Assembly (NCBI RefSeq): GCF_021764745.1 | Contig: NZ_JAETXX010000008.1 | Location: forward strand, 1 to 62,547 | Direction of reading: 5' to 3' | DNA length: 62,547 nt | From: Joostella atrarenae | Lineage (GTDB): Bacteria > Bacteroidota > Bacteroidia > Flavobacteriales > Flavobacteriaceae | Shown here: piece by piece, positions 49,750 through 57,771 of the stretch | How positions within the stretch are numbered: position 1 is the first letter of the stretch | How the letters are laid out: the number at the start of each line of letters is the position of its first letter | Notes under the pieces: model-generated | Told to the model about the DNA's origin: nothing | Databases searched by the model: none | Seen by the model: the letters and a program-made list of their open reading frames with translations, nothing else | Made by a program: the position numbers and the translations under genes

Positions 49750-51186
49750 TTATCTTTTAGGTTTATATGGCTCTGGAGTTCCTAAGATAATTGGAGGCTC
49801 CTCTTTTAAAGTTGCTTGAAATTTTAATACTTGATGTGTAATAGCAGGTAACACCCATGTTAAATTTTGAGCTCCTGTAGAGTCATCTCCCCCATGAATT
49901 CCATATAATTCTTTAGGATCTCGAAGTAAATCGTGTACTCTAGGGAAATTATGCTTAACAGGTTTGTCAAACATACTTTCGTGCTTATAATAATGTATTT
50001 TAAAATTCCTCCATTTATAGGCAAACATATCGTCTCCATTATACACTGGGAATCCTTCTCTTTCAGATTTTGTAGTCTCCCCTTTAAAAAGTGGCATTTG
50101 ATCAACTCCATCTATTATTCTATCTGAAGGCACTTTATAACCAGCAACATCAGCTAATGTTGGCATTACATCTGTCATATGAACAATTTCATTAGATTTT
50201 TGTCCTTCTGGAATTTTCCCTGGCCAACGTATTAAGCATGGTGTTCTTAAAGAACCTTCCAAAGCTGTAAAGTAAAAACCTCTCCAATAACCCGCTGTAC
50301 CGAACCAGTTAGGAGCCTCTTCAGGACCATTCTCACTCATCCAAATGACGATTGTATTTTCACGCACTTTTAAGTCATCTATAGCATCTAATATTTGCCC
50401 CGTGTTTGAGTCGATCTCCATTAATACATCTCCCCATGATCCGTTTCCAGATTTACCTTCAAATTTAGGATTAGGTAATGTTGGTAAATGCGCTAATGTA
50501 TATGGAAGGTATAAAAAGAAAGGCTTATCATCTTGCACTTGTCTTTTCATGAAGTCTATAGATTTTTCTGTAAGTTCACCATCTATAGTTCTTCTTGTAT
50601 CTACATTGTATTCTTTAACTTTTTTTGGTGTACTTCCTTTTGTAGCTTCCACTATTTGTGGTGGAGAAACTACCGTTGGGTCGTAACCTGCCTGTGATGT
50701 ATATTGAGATTCATCTGTAGTATTTGCAATTCCGTACCATTCATCAAACCCTTGATCGGTAGGATAACGCCCTTTCATATCTCCCAAATGCCATTTCCCG
50801 TACATGGCTGTAGCATATCCTTGTTCAGAAAAAAGTTCAGCCATGGTTTTTTCCCATCCGACTAAACCATACGGCAATCCCCAAACCACTTTTGTTGTTC
50901 CAGATCTTATTGGGTGACGCCCGGTCATTAAAGCCGATCTACTCGGCGTACATTGTGGTTCAACATTAAAATTAAGGAGTTGCATTCCTTCTGATGCTAG
51001 TTTATCTAAGCGAGGTGTTTCTGCTCCTCTTAGCAAACCTCCTCCGTAAGCACCAATTTCACCCCATCCTAGGTTATCCATAACAATAACAACCACGTTT
51101 GGTTTCTCTTGGGCATTGGTAGCACTTAAAAAAGCACTAAATAATAAGAAAAGGACAAACCTATTTTTGAAATTATCAATTTTCAT
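49750..51186 (-). CDS. Exported arylsulfatase (S1 family, CTPSR active site)
   Basis: About 478 aa from the ATG at 51184-51186; an upstream in-frame start at 51207 adds seven residues before the signal peptide (ending SATNAQ). The formylglycine motif is C79-TPSR (CxPxR), followed by LMTGRHPIRSG. Metal-ligand motifs are VIVMDNLGWGE and WMSENGPEE, and GKWHLGD carries the conserved Lys/His. The Cys must be converted by a sulfatase-maturing enzyme not present in the window. Only 5 bp separate it from the barrel gene. It differs from its two neighbours in the active-site sequence. Confidence 0.92.
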   Translation of the reverse strand: MKIDNFKNRFVLFLLFSAFLSATNAQEKPNVVVIVMDNLGWGEIGAYGGGLLRGAETPRLDKLASEGMQLLNFNVEPQCTPSRSALMTGRHPIRSGTTKVVWGLPYGLVGWEKTMAELFSEQGYATAMYGKWHLGDMKGRYPTDQGFDEWYGIANTTDESQYTSQAGYDPTVVSPPQIVEATKGSTPKKVKEYNVDTRRTIDGELTEKSIDFMKRQVQDDKPFFLYLPYTLAHLPTLPNPKFEGKSGNGSWGDVLMEIDSNTGQILDAIDDLKVRENTIVIWMSENGPEEAPNWFGTAGYWRGFYFTALEGSLRTPCLIRWPGKIPEGQKSNEIVHMTDVMPTLADVAGYKVPSDRIIDGVDQMPLFKGETTKSEREGFPVYNGDDMFAYKWRNFKIHYYKHESMFDKPVKHNFPRVHDLLRDPKELYGIHGGDDSTGAQNLTWVLPAITHQVLKFQATLKEEPPIILGTPEPYKPKR

Positions 51187-51260
51187 AATTAATAAAATTA
51201 TACGCAAGGTGATTTCCTCACATAGTTCAATAAAACTATACTAGAATAGTATTTCTTTTA

Positions 51261-51284
51261 GGTATAAAGGGGGAAGTAATTCTT
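51261..51284 (-). promoter_or_regulatory. G-rich/C-rich motif upstream of sulfatase 1
   Basis: GGTATAAAGGGGGAAGTAATTCTT on the plus strand, about 75 bp before the start codon. A similar block (GGGTAAAGGGGGAATTCTT) lies before sulfatase 2, and a weaker one lies before sulfatase 3, which hints at a shared promoter or regulator site. Confidence 0.35.
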
Positions 51285-51390
51285 GTTAGTATTGATGTAG
51301 CTTAAGATTTTAAAGTTCCATTCAGAATCAATTTAAAAAAGCTGTAATCATCTAAAACCAAGACAAGTTTTCTAAAAATTAATTGATAAA

Positions 51391-51427
51391 AATTCGGAGT
51401 GCATTTAAAATACACACTCCGAATTTA
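51391..51427 (-). terminator. Terminator after sulfatase 2
   Basis: AAATTCGGAGTG and CACTCCGAATTT form a 12-bp stem; on the minus strand it is followed by TTTTTATC. It lies about 45 bp past the stop of the sulfatase at 51473. Confidence 0.75.
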
Positions 51428-51472
51428 TATTATTAGGTTACTATAAAGTAACTCATTGTTATAATGAAAATA

Positions 51473-52984
51473 TTAGTTTTTCACTGGAGTTTTCATTTGC
51501 TCAACAACCTCATCAATAGATAAAGAAGATCCTTTAACAGGAGGGAATTCTTTAAATGTACCTAAGAAGTTAGAAGCCAATTGCTGTGCTGGCACAAACA
51601 TCCACATGTTATCTGCATACCATCTGATGTATAATGCAGATTTCCATGAAACTTCATATGGATCAGCTCTTAAGTTGATTACTACTGGCCAACTTGGAGA
51701 TTTTCTATAAGCTTCCGCTATAGAACCTTCCATAATTGTAAAGTGTAATTTAAAGTCTTTGTAACGAATAGCATTTAAGTTACCAGCTGCATCAAAGTAG
51801 AAAATCTCTTTTCTAGGTCCTTCTGGCACTTGCCCTTTAAAGTACGGCATTAAGTTATACCCATCTAAATGAGCCTTAAATGTTTTTCCGTTCGCTTTAT
51901 ATCCTGTAAGCATCTTTTTAACTAAATCTGGCTCTCCCGCAGCAGCTGCCAAAGTAGGCATCATGTCTTCATGAGAAAAGATGTCATTATAAACAGTTCC
52001 TGGCTCAATTACACCTGGCCAACGAATAGCTGCTGGCACACGGAAACCACCTTCCCAAGTAGTTCCTTTTTCTCCAGCAAAAGGAGTAGAACCACCATCA
52101 GGCCATGTAAATTTCTCAGCACCATTATCTGTAGAATACATAATAATTGTGTTATCCATAATACCAAGTTCATCTAACTTAGCTAATACACGACCAACAC
52201 TTTTATCGTGCTCTACCATACCATCTGCGTACAGACCAATACCAGTAACACCTTCACTTTCTTCATCTAAATGAGTCCAAACGTGCATACGAGTTGAATT
52301 TAACCATACAAAGAAAGGTTTACCATCAGCGTGCGCTTTTTCGATAAACTTAATTGCAGCCTCTTCAAACTCTTTATCAACAGTTTCCATTCTCTTTTTA
52401 GTTAATGGGCCTGTATCTTCTATTTTACCATCAGAATATGAGTGTAATACTCCTCTAGGTCCGAATTTTTTTCTGAATTCTGGATCTTTTGGGTAATAAT
52501 AACTTTCTGGCTCCTCTTCAGCATTTAAGTGATAAAGGTTTCCAAAAAACTCATCAAAACCATGATTTGTAGGAAGATGTTCGTCACGATCTCCTAAGTG
52601 ATTTTTCCCGAATTGCCCTGAAACATAACCGTGTGGCTTTAATACTTCTGCAATTGTTGGTTGATTATCTTGGATCCCTTGTTTTGCTCCAGGCATACCG
52701 ATTGTTAACAAACCAGTTCTAAATGGATGCTGTCCTAAGATAAAAGCAGCTCTACCTGCCGTACAAGATTGCTGCGCATACCAATCGGTAAACATAGCTC
52801 CCTCGTTAGCAATACGATCAATGTTAGGAGTTTCGTACCCCATCATACCTCTATGGTAGGCACTTACATTGCTCCAGCCTATATCATCCCCCCATAGAAC
52901 TAGGATATTTGGCTTGTCTTGAGCAACAAGTAAATTGGCCATCAACAAGAGTGTTAATGACATAAAATAGTTTTTCATGTTCAT
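51473..52984 (-). CDS. Exported sulfatase (S1 family, CTAGR active site), copy 2
   Basis: This 503-aa protein has a signal peptide (MKNYFMSLTLLLMANLLVAQ). The formylglycine motif is C74-TAGR (CxAxR), followed by ILGQHPFRTG. Metal-binding segments are LVLWGDDIGWSN and MYSTDNGAE, and GQFGKNHLGD carries catalytic-site Lys/His. The C-terminal region has INLRADPYEVSW and a hydrophobic amphipathic end. It is strongly similar in protein and DNA to the next sulfatase (53128-54669), a tandem duplication. The start is set by matching MNMKN here to MVMKN in the paralogue. Confidence 0.93.
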   Translation of the reverse strand: MNMKNYFMSLTLLLMANLLVAQDKPNILVLWGDDIGWSNVSAYHRGMMGYETPNIDRIANEGAMFTDWYAQQSCTAGRAAFILGQHPFRTGLLTIGMPGAKQGIQDNQPTIAEVLKPHGYVSGQFGKNHLGDRDEHLPTNHGFDEFFGNLYHLNAEEEPESYYYPKDPEFRKKFGPRGVLHSYSDGKIEDTGPLTKKRMETVDKEFEEAAIKFIEKAHADGKPFFVWLNSTRMHVWTHLDEESEGVTGIGLYADGMVEHDKSVGRVLAKLDELGIMDNTIIMYSTDNGAEKFTWPDGGSTPFAGEKGTTWEGGFRVPAAIRWPGVIEPGTVYNDIFSHEDMMPTLAAAAGEPDLVKKMLTGYKANGKTFKAHLDGYNLMPYFKGQVPEGPRKEIFYFDAAGNLNAIRYKDFKLHFTIMEGSIAEAYRKSPSWPVVINLRADPYEVSWKSALYIRWYADNMWMFVPAQQLASNFLGTFKEFPPVKGSSLSIDEVVEQMKTPVKN

Positions 52985-53017
52985 AATTAAATAAATTAAA
53001 TTGACAAATCTCTATGT

Positions 53018-53036
53018 GGGTAAAGGGGGAATTCTT
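53018..53036 (-). promoter_or_regulatory. Shared upstream motif before sulfatase 2
   Basis: GGGTAAAGGGGGAATTCTT, about 34 bp before the start codon, similar to the blocks before the other two sulfatases. No match to TAnnTTTG is seen beside it. Confidence 0.35.
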
Positions 53037-53063
53037 ATTTAAATATACTAATAATTTATTAAT

Positions 53064-53105
53064 CTCCTACCCTAATCAATAACGAAATTTTGATTAGAAT
53101 AGGAG
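53064..53105. terminator. Long hairpin between the sulfatase genes
   Basis: CTCCTA-CC-CTAATCA pairs with TGATTAG-AA-TAGGAG around a 12-nt loop. The T-run on the minus strand is weak. It probably ends or stabilises the sulfatase 3 transcript. Confidence 0.5.
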
Positions 53106-53127
53106 GTCATATATTAGTTTATATAAT

Positions 53128-54669
53128 TTAATTTGTTCCTGGAGGAGTCTGTAACTGCTCCATTACTTTATCTAAACTAAAACTAGCAGCTTCCATTCTT
53201 GGAGGATACTCTTTAAATGTTTTCAAGAAATTACCTACATAAGTTTGTGCAGGAACTAATAAAAACAAGTGGTCTACAACCCAATCGTAGTACGTATTTG
53301 ATGTAATTTGAGCGAACTCATAAGGATCTCTACGCAAGTTAAAAAGTAATGGAACTCTTAATGGTACAAATGGATCTGCCCATACAGCTAAAGTACCAGG
53401 GGTTTTTTGTTCCATAAAAATCAGTTTCCAATCATCATAACGCAATGCTGTTAAATCTCCATCATCAGAGAAATAAAATATCTCATGACGTCTTCCTTCT
53501 TCTTCTTTTCCAGTTAAATAAGGCAACATATTGTACCCATCTAAATGTACTTTAAAGTTTCTTCCGTTAGCAGAATATCCTTTTAATAATTGATCTTTAA
53601 CTTTATCATTTCCAGCTGCTGCTAAGAAAGTTGGCATCCAATCCATTCCTGAGAAAATTTCATTAGAAACCATTCCAGCAGGAATTTTTCCAGGCCATCT
53701 TACCATTGCAGGCACACGCCAACCACCTTCCCAGTTGGTATTTTTCTCTCCTCTAAAAGGATTTAAACCAGCATCTGGCCATGTATTTTTATGAGGACCA
53801 TTATCTGTAGAATACATTACGATAGTATTATCAGCAATTCCTAATTCATCTAATAAATCTAAGAACATACCAATATGCATATCGTGCTCTACCATACCAT
53901 CTCCATAGTCATTTTGCCCCGAAAGACCTTTTACTTCTGGTTTAATATGAGTTCTAAAGTGCATACGCGTACCATTCCACCAACAAAACCATGGCTTTCC
54001 AGCAGCATTCTGTTCTCTAATCCAATCCATAGCCGCTTTAGATGACTCATCATCTATAGTTTCCATACGCTTTTTAGTAAGTGGGCCCGTATCTTCTATT
54101 TTACCATCAGCAGTAGAATGAATTACTCCTCTTGGTCCATAATTTTTTGCGAAATCAGGATATTTTGCAGGGTCTGGATAATCTGGTAATTCTGGTTCCT
54201 CTTCAGCGTTTAAGTGATAAAGGTTTCCAAAAAACTCATCAAAACCATGATTTGTTGGAAGATGTTCGTCACGATCTCCTAAGTGATTCTTTCCGAACTG
54301 CCCTGAAACATATCCTTGTGGTTTTAATAATTCTGCGATAGTTGGATCTTTTTCTGAAATTCCTTCTTTCGCTCCTGGCATACCAACTTTACTTAATCCA
54401 GTACGAAAAACGCTTTGTCCTAGTATAAATGAAGAACGCCCAGCAGTACAACTTTGTTCTGCATAATAATCAGTGAAAATCGCACCCTCTTTCGCAATTT
54501 TATCAATATTGGGTGTGCGGTAACCTACTAACCCCATCGTGTAGGCACTAATATTGGATTGCCCAATATCGTCCCCCCAAAGAACAAGAATATTTGGCTT
54601 GTCCTGAGCAACTAACAAGTTAGCCATCAACAATAGTGTCAATGACAAAAAAGAATTTTTCATAACCAT
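53128..54669 (-). CDS. Exported sulfatase (S1 family, CTAGR active site), copy 3
   Basis: About 513 aa from the ATG at 54667-54669; the longer frame begins with a TTG. Signal peptide MKNSFLSLTLLLMANLLVAQ. Formylglycine site C74-TAGR, same residue number as in its paralogue. Metal motifs are LVLWGDDIGQSN and MYSTDNGPH, with GQFGKNHLGDRDEHLPTNHG shared with copy 2. It differs in the central insert (PDYPDPAKYPDFAKN) and near the C-terminus (WADPFVPLRVPLLFNLRRDPYE), so substrate preference may have diverged. Confidence 0.93.
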   Translation of the reverse strand: MVMKNSFLSLTLLLMANLLVAQDKPNILVLWGDDIGQSNISAYTMGLVGYRTPNIDKIAKEGAIFTDYYAEQSCTAGRSSFILGQSVFRTGLSKVGMPGAKEGISEKDPTIAELLKPQGYVSGQFGKNHLGDRDEHLPTNHGFDEFFGNLYHLNAEEEPELPDYPDPAKYPDFAKNYGPRGVIHSTADGKIEDTGPLTKKRMETIDDESSKAAMDWIREQNAAGKPWFCWWNGTRMHFRTHIKPEVKGLSGQNDYGDGMVEHDMHIGMFLDLLDELGIADNTIVMYSTDNGPHKNTWPDAGLNPFRGEKNTNWEGGWRVPAMVRWPGKIPAGMVSNEIFSGMDWMPTFLAAAGNDKVKDQLLKGYSANGRNFKVHLDGYNMLPYLTGKEEEGRRHEIFYFSDDGDLTALRYDDWKLIFMEQKTPGTLAVWADPFVPLRVPLLFNLRRDPYEFAQITSNTYYDWVVDHLFLLVPAQTYVGNFLKTFKEYPPRMEAASFSLDKVMEQLQTPPGTN

Positions 54670-54690
54670 AACTAACAAATTAAATTGATT

Positions 54691-54722
54691 CTACATTTAA
54701 TGTAGGGTGGAGGGAATATTCT
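54691..54722 (-). promoter_or_regulatory. Inverted repeat and shared motif before sulfatase 3
   Basis: CTACATTTAATGTAG (6-bp arms, 54691-54705) abuts GGGTGGAGGGAATATTCT, the sulfatase-upstream motif. It lies about 22-53 bp before the start codon and could hold a promoter or operator. Confidence 0.35.
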
Positions 54723-55080
54723 ACTAATATAACATATATAAATATTATATTAAAAAAAAGACAGTTTTTTAAGCACTGCTTTTCCCTACAAATATAGTGT
54801 AATATATTCTCTTGTTCTGAATTTTTATTTTAAATTCTTAAGCATTACTACAGATAATTTGTAGCTTACTAATATTATGAAAGTTATAAATATACTTACC
54901 TTCAAAAAAAATATTCCATCATATTTCTATAGCATAAAACGCTATGATTAAAAATTGTATAGAGTTTTTAATTTTTTCTCATTGCTATCCTTAATGGCAT
55001 CAGTAGCTTTAAAATATAAAACAAACCAAAAGTCTCATGATTTTACTTTTATAGTCTGTAGAAAAAATAAATTACCTAAA
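54723..55080. other. AT-rich intergenic region
   Basis: No gene, tRNA or repeat is visible. It should contain the promoter for the sulfatase group at its left end; the rest is plain AT-rich DNA with short A/T tracts. Confidence 0.5.
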
Positions 55081-55081
55081 T

Positions 55082-55108
55082 AAAAAAATCGAGGAGTTTA
55101 ATCCTCGA
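55082..55108 (-). terminator. Terminator of the EF-hand/YHYH/MORN/SCO operon
   Basis: TCGAGGA and TCCTCGA form a 7-bp stem with a 6-nt loop; on the minus strand it is followed by seven Ts. It lies about 90 bp past the SCO gene stop codon. Confidence 0.85.
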
Positions 55109-55200
55109 CTTCTTTAAACATACCAATAATTAAAATCTTAATAATAAGAGGTTATATTTCTATACTCCTAAAAACTGGTGAGAATAAAATTTTTAAGGAA

Positions 55201-55860
55201 TCATTCTTTCTTTAGTGCCTTAATATCAAGAATAAGCTGTTGGATTGATGCCCTATTAAGTCCATTATATATCCCTCTAATGTGCCTTTCTTTATCAATA
55301 AGCACAAAGTTTTCTGTATGTAAAAACTCATCATCAGACTTTTTTATCCCTAAATCTTCTTCTACGAAGTATGATTTACGTCCTAAAGAGTATATTTCTT
55401 GTTGATTACCAGTTACCAAATGCCATTTATCAGCATCGATTCCATATTCCTTTGCATAATTTTTCAATACTGATACAGAATCGGTTTCTGGTGTTACGGA
55501 ATGTGATAATAACAGAACATCGCTATCATCTATAAATTCGTCTTGTAGCATAGTCATATTTGAGGTCATTTTAGGACATATTCCAGGACAACTTGTAAAA
55601 AAGAAATTGGTAATATAGATCTTATCCTTAAATGTAGCATTTGTTATTACATCTCCCTCTTGATCTATAAAACTAAAATTTGGAATTGTATGTAATGTAT
55701 CTACAAATTCGCTTTTATCATTCATCCATAAAGGGGTAAAAGTAGCTTCTGTATAATAAGGTAATTCTGTTACTCTACTTCCTGTTTTTTTATCCGTTTT
55801 ACAACTCAAAAACAATATTAAAAATAGCGTATTAACGACTACTAAACTGTACTTCTTCAT
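55201..55860 (-). CDS. SCO1/SenC-family copper-binding lipoprotein
   Basis: About 219 aa from the ATG at 55858-55860 (adjacent in-frame starts at 55863 and 55872). Lipoprotein signal with lipobox LFLSC. The thioredoxin-like fold has NFFFTSCPGICPKMTSNM, giving the CxxxC copper site, and the third ligand His in DADKWHLVTG. SCO proteins deliver copper to the CuA site of cytochrome oxidase or act as thiol-redox proteins. It overlaps the end of the MORN gene by about 29 nt. The other operon genes suggest a metal-linked envelope function. Confidence 0.92.
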   Translation of the reverse strand: MKKYSLVVVNTLFLILFLSCKTDKKTGSRVTELPYYTEATFTPLWMNDKSEFVDTLHTIPNFSFIDQEGDVITNATFKDKIYITNFFFTSCPGICPKMTSNMTMLQDEFIDDSDVLLLSHSVTPETDSVSVLKNYAKEYGIDADKWHLVTGNQQEIYSLGRKSYFVEEDLGIKKSDDEFLHTENFVLIDKERHIRGIYNGLNRASIQQLILDIKALKKE

Positions 55861-56497
55861 CATCCAATTCATAACACAAATTTGCTCTTTTTAAGCCAAA
55901 AATTCTTCCGTTTTTAGCTTCATAATTATTATAAATCTTGCCGTTCTTGCGCCATGCACGTTGCAATCCCTCCTCTTTTCCATCAACGATATTCAGCTCT
56001 TTAAACTTCTCTCCAGAGCTATACCATTGCTCTTGCAAGCCATTGGCTATACCATTCTCATAAACAGACGATGATCTTAAAACTCCGTTAGACCACCATG
56101 TTTTAGAAGTTCCATCTTTCTTACCAGCTTTATAATTTGCTTCAAAACTTAGGAGTCCTGTTTCAAACCATTTCTTGTAGAAACCGTTCTTCTTCCCATT
56201 TATGTAAGTTATTGTTTCAGCAACAACACCATCACTATAATAATCTTTAGATACTCCTGTAAAGGGTTTATTTTTATAATAAACCAATCCTAAATTAGGT
56301 TTTAGTGTAAGTGAGTCTTTGATAACTACACTTTTAAAACTACCACTATTACTAGTAGCCGGTTCCCCCTGCACCGTATTGCAAGAGAAACCTAAACTAC
56401 TACTAATAACAAGTAATATTATTCTATAAAACCGTACTTGGACTACCTTGATAATCACCTGGAAAAAGAATATAATATTGATTAAGATATAACTCAT
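55832..56497 (-). CDS. MORN-repeat lipoprotein in the SCO operon (start uncertain)
   Basis: About 221 aa if read from the ATG at 56495-56497. The lipobox GFSC lies about 38 residues in, unusually far, and the first part overlaps the YHYH gene by about 74 nt. No ATG, GTG or TTG gives a normal-length signal peptide, so a rare start or a longer leader is possible. The C-terminal half has five MORN-variant repeats (GLVYYKNKPFTGVSKDYYSDG, KNGFYKKWFETGLLSFEANY, KDGTSKTWWSNGVLRSSSVY, ANGLQEQWYSSGEKFKELNI, EEGLQRAWRKNGKIYNNYEA). Confidence 0.7.
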   Translation of the reverse strand: MSYILINIIFFFQVIIKVVQVRFYRIILLVISSSLGFSCNTVQGEPATSNSGSFKSVVIKDSLTLKPNLGLVYYKNKPFTGVSKDYYSDGVVAETITYINGKKNGFYKKWFETGLLSFEANYKAGKKDGTSKTWWSNGVLRSSSVYENGIANGLQEQWYSSGEKFKELNIVDGKEEGLQRAWRKNGKIYNNYEAKNGRIFGLKRANLCYELDDEEVQFSSR

Positions 56498-57254
56498 TTT
56501 GAATATGATAATGATATTCCGCCTCTGTAGCATATTGCGTAGTACTTGTATGTCCGCCAGAAGCATCTAAATCTGTTGGGTAGGTACCTGTAGCATTACA
56601 TTTTCTTCCATAAAGGAAAAATCCATCTGCAATAACTCCTATCAAACTGTCATCATCCTCAGACCAAGCTTTTGGTTCTAAATGGTAGTGATAACTCTGT
56701 GGCCCAGTGTGCGCTCCAGTATAATCTAATGAGCTAACTGCACTATCCAAAGGATCGTTTGGCCCTTCATTATCATTATAGATTACGGCTCCACTTACTG
56801 CAATTCCAATTGCTCCCAAACCTGTAGCTGAACTTGTAGTTGCTAAACTTGGGTTTGCAGAAACTGTTAAACTATAGGAACCATTAAAATCATCTATATT
56901 TCCCGGAGCCATTTTCATATATGAAATTACAGTAGGCTCTACAAACAATTCGTGATCTGTAGCAGAAGCCTCAGTTACCAATGTATTTCCCATTGGGTCT
57001 ATAGCGACACGCTCTGTAGTGCTCGACCAGTATGGTGACGTATGATTTGGCATTCCGTTCGTTTCTATTACAACCTCATCTCCATCTAATAAAATAGTTG
57101 TGTTTTCTGTATCAAATGCACCATATGCATTATGTAACTCAGCAACTGTATTGTCATCATCTCCATCCGAAGTATCATCATCACTACTGCATGCTACGAA
57201 AGCCAATAAGCCTGTAAATAATATAGACCCTATTTTTAAATACTTATTTGTCAT
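56424..57254 (-). CDS. YHYH-domain lipoprotein
   Basis: This 276-aa protein has a lipoprotein signal (lipobox FVAC) followed by an Asp-rich linker (SSDDDTSDGDDD). The YHYH domain shows YNDNEGPNDPLDSAVSSLDYTGAHTGPQSYHYHLEP and a second YHYHI near the C-terminus. The regularly placed His and Tyr residues suggest metal binding; the family's biochemical role is not established. It lies 35 bp after the EF-hand gene and overlaps the MORN gene. Confidence 0.88.
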   Translation of the reverse strand: MTNKYLKIGSILFTGLLAFVACSSDDDTSDGDDDNTVAELHNAYGAFDTENTTILLDGDEVVIETNGMPNHTSPYWSSTTERVAIDPMGNTLVTEASATDHELFVEPTVISYMKMAPGNIDDFNGSYSLTVSANPSLATTSSATGLGAIGIAVSGAVIYNDNEGPNDPLDSAVSSLDYTGAHTGPQSYHYHLEPKAWSEDDDSLIGVIADGFFLYGRKCNATGTYPTDLDASGGHTSTTQYATEAEYHYHIQNELYLNQYYILFPGDYQGSPSTVL

Positions 57255-57289
57255 GTTTATTATTTATAAGTTTATTAATCGTAATCAAA

Positions 57290-57577
57290 TTAATCCCTAG
57301 AAGGTCTTCTACCTTTTGGTTTTGGCGCTTCTTCTAGTTCTTCTTTTGAGATATATCCATCTTCATTAGTATCTATTTTAGCAAAATTATCTTTAAGAGG
57401 ACCTTCAATTTCTTTTTCTGAAAGTAATCCATCTTCGTTAGCATCCATCTGCTCAAAAACCTCATCTACAGTTGGTGGTTTTTGCTTACGATCTTGATCT
57501 TGTGCTTGTACATTTACAACACCTAAAACTGTTAACATTGCAATACTTACTATTGATTTTAATGTGTTCTTTTTCAT
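57290..57577 (-). CDS. Exported EF-hand protein
   Basis: This 95-aa protein has a signal peptide (ending NVQAQD) and a pair of EF-hand loops, DANEDGLLSEKEI and DTNEDGYISKEEL, each with Asp at 1, 3 (Asn), 5 and Glu at 12. A Pro/Lys/Arg tail follows. It is the first gene of the minus-strand operon and faces the LytS gene across a 194-bp region holding the 21-bp repeats. Confidence 0.88.
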   Translation of the reverse strand: MKKNTLKSIVSIAMLTVLGVVNVQAQDQDRKQKPPTVDEVFEQMDANEDGLLSEKEIEGPLKDNFAKIDTNEDGYISKEELEEAPKPKGRRPSRD

Positions 57578-57650
57578 CTTAATTTTATTTAAAGTTTATA
57601 TTTAATTTCAAATCAAAGGTGCAGAAAATATACGTATAGGATGAATTTTT

Positions 57651-57703
57651 TCAATGAACACTAGCATATTTTCAGTGAACACGTATAATTGGTCAGTAAG
57701 TAC
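57651..57703. promoter_or_regulatory. Three 11-bp direct repeats at exact 21-bp period (candidate LytTR operator)
   Basis: TCAATGAACAC (57651), TCAGTGAACAC (57672) and TCAGTAAGTAC (57693) repeat every 21 bp, two helical turns. LytTR regulators typically bind tandem direct repeats with this spacing. The array lies between the EF-hand operon and the lytS-lytR genes, so it may control one or both. Binding is inferred from geometry and neighbouring genes. Confidence 0.6.
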
Positions 57704-57771
57704 TATAAATGAGACTGTTGAAAAAGCCGATTTTTAAAATCTATTGAAAAATAATTACTTTAATTTGTAGT

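Noticed and set aside
54669-54678. TTG start for sulfatase 3
   Set aside because: The ATG at 54667-54669 gives MVMKN, matching MNMKN of the paralogue and placing the active-site Cys at residue 74 in both.
57651-57703. CRISPR array
   Set aside because: The repeats are 11 bp with 10-bp gaps, only three units, and no cas genes. The geometry suits a transcription factor site.
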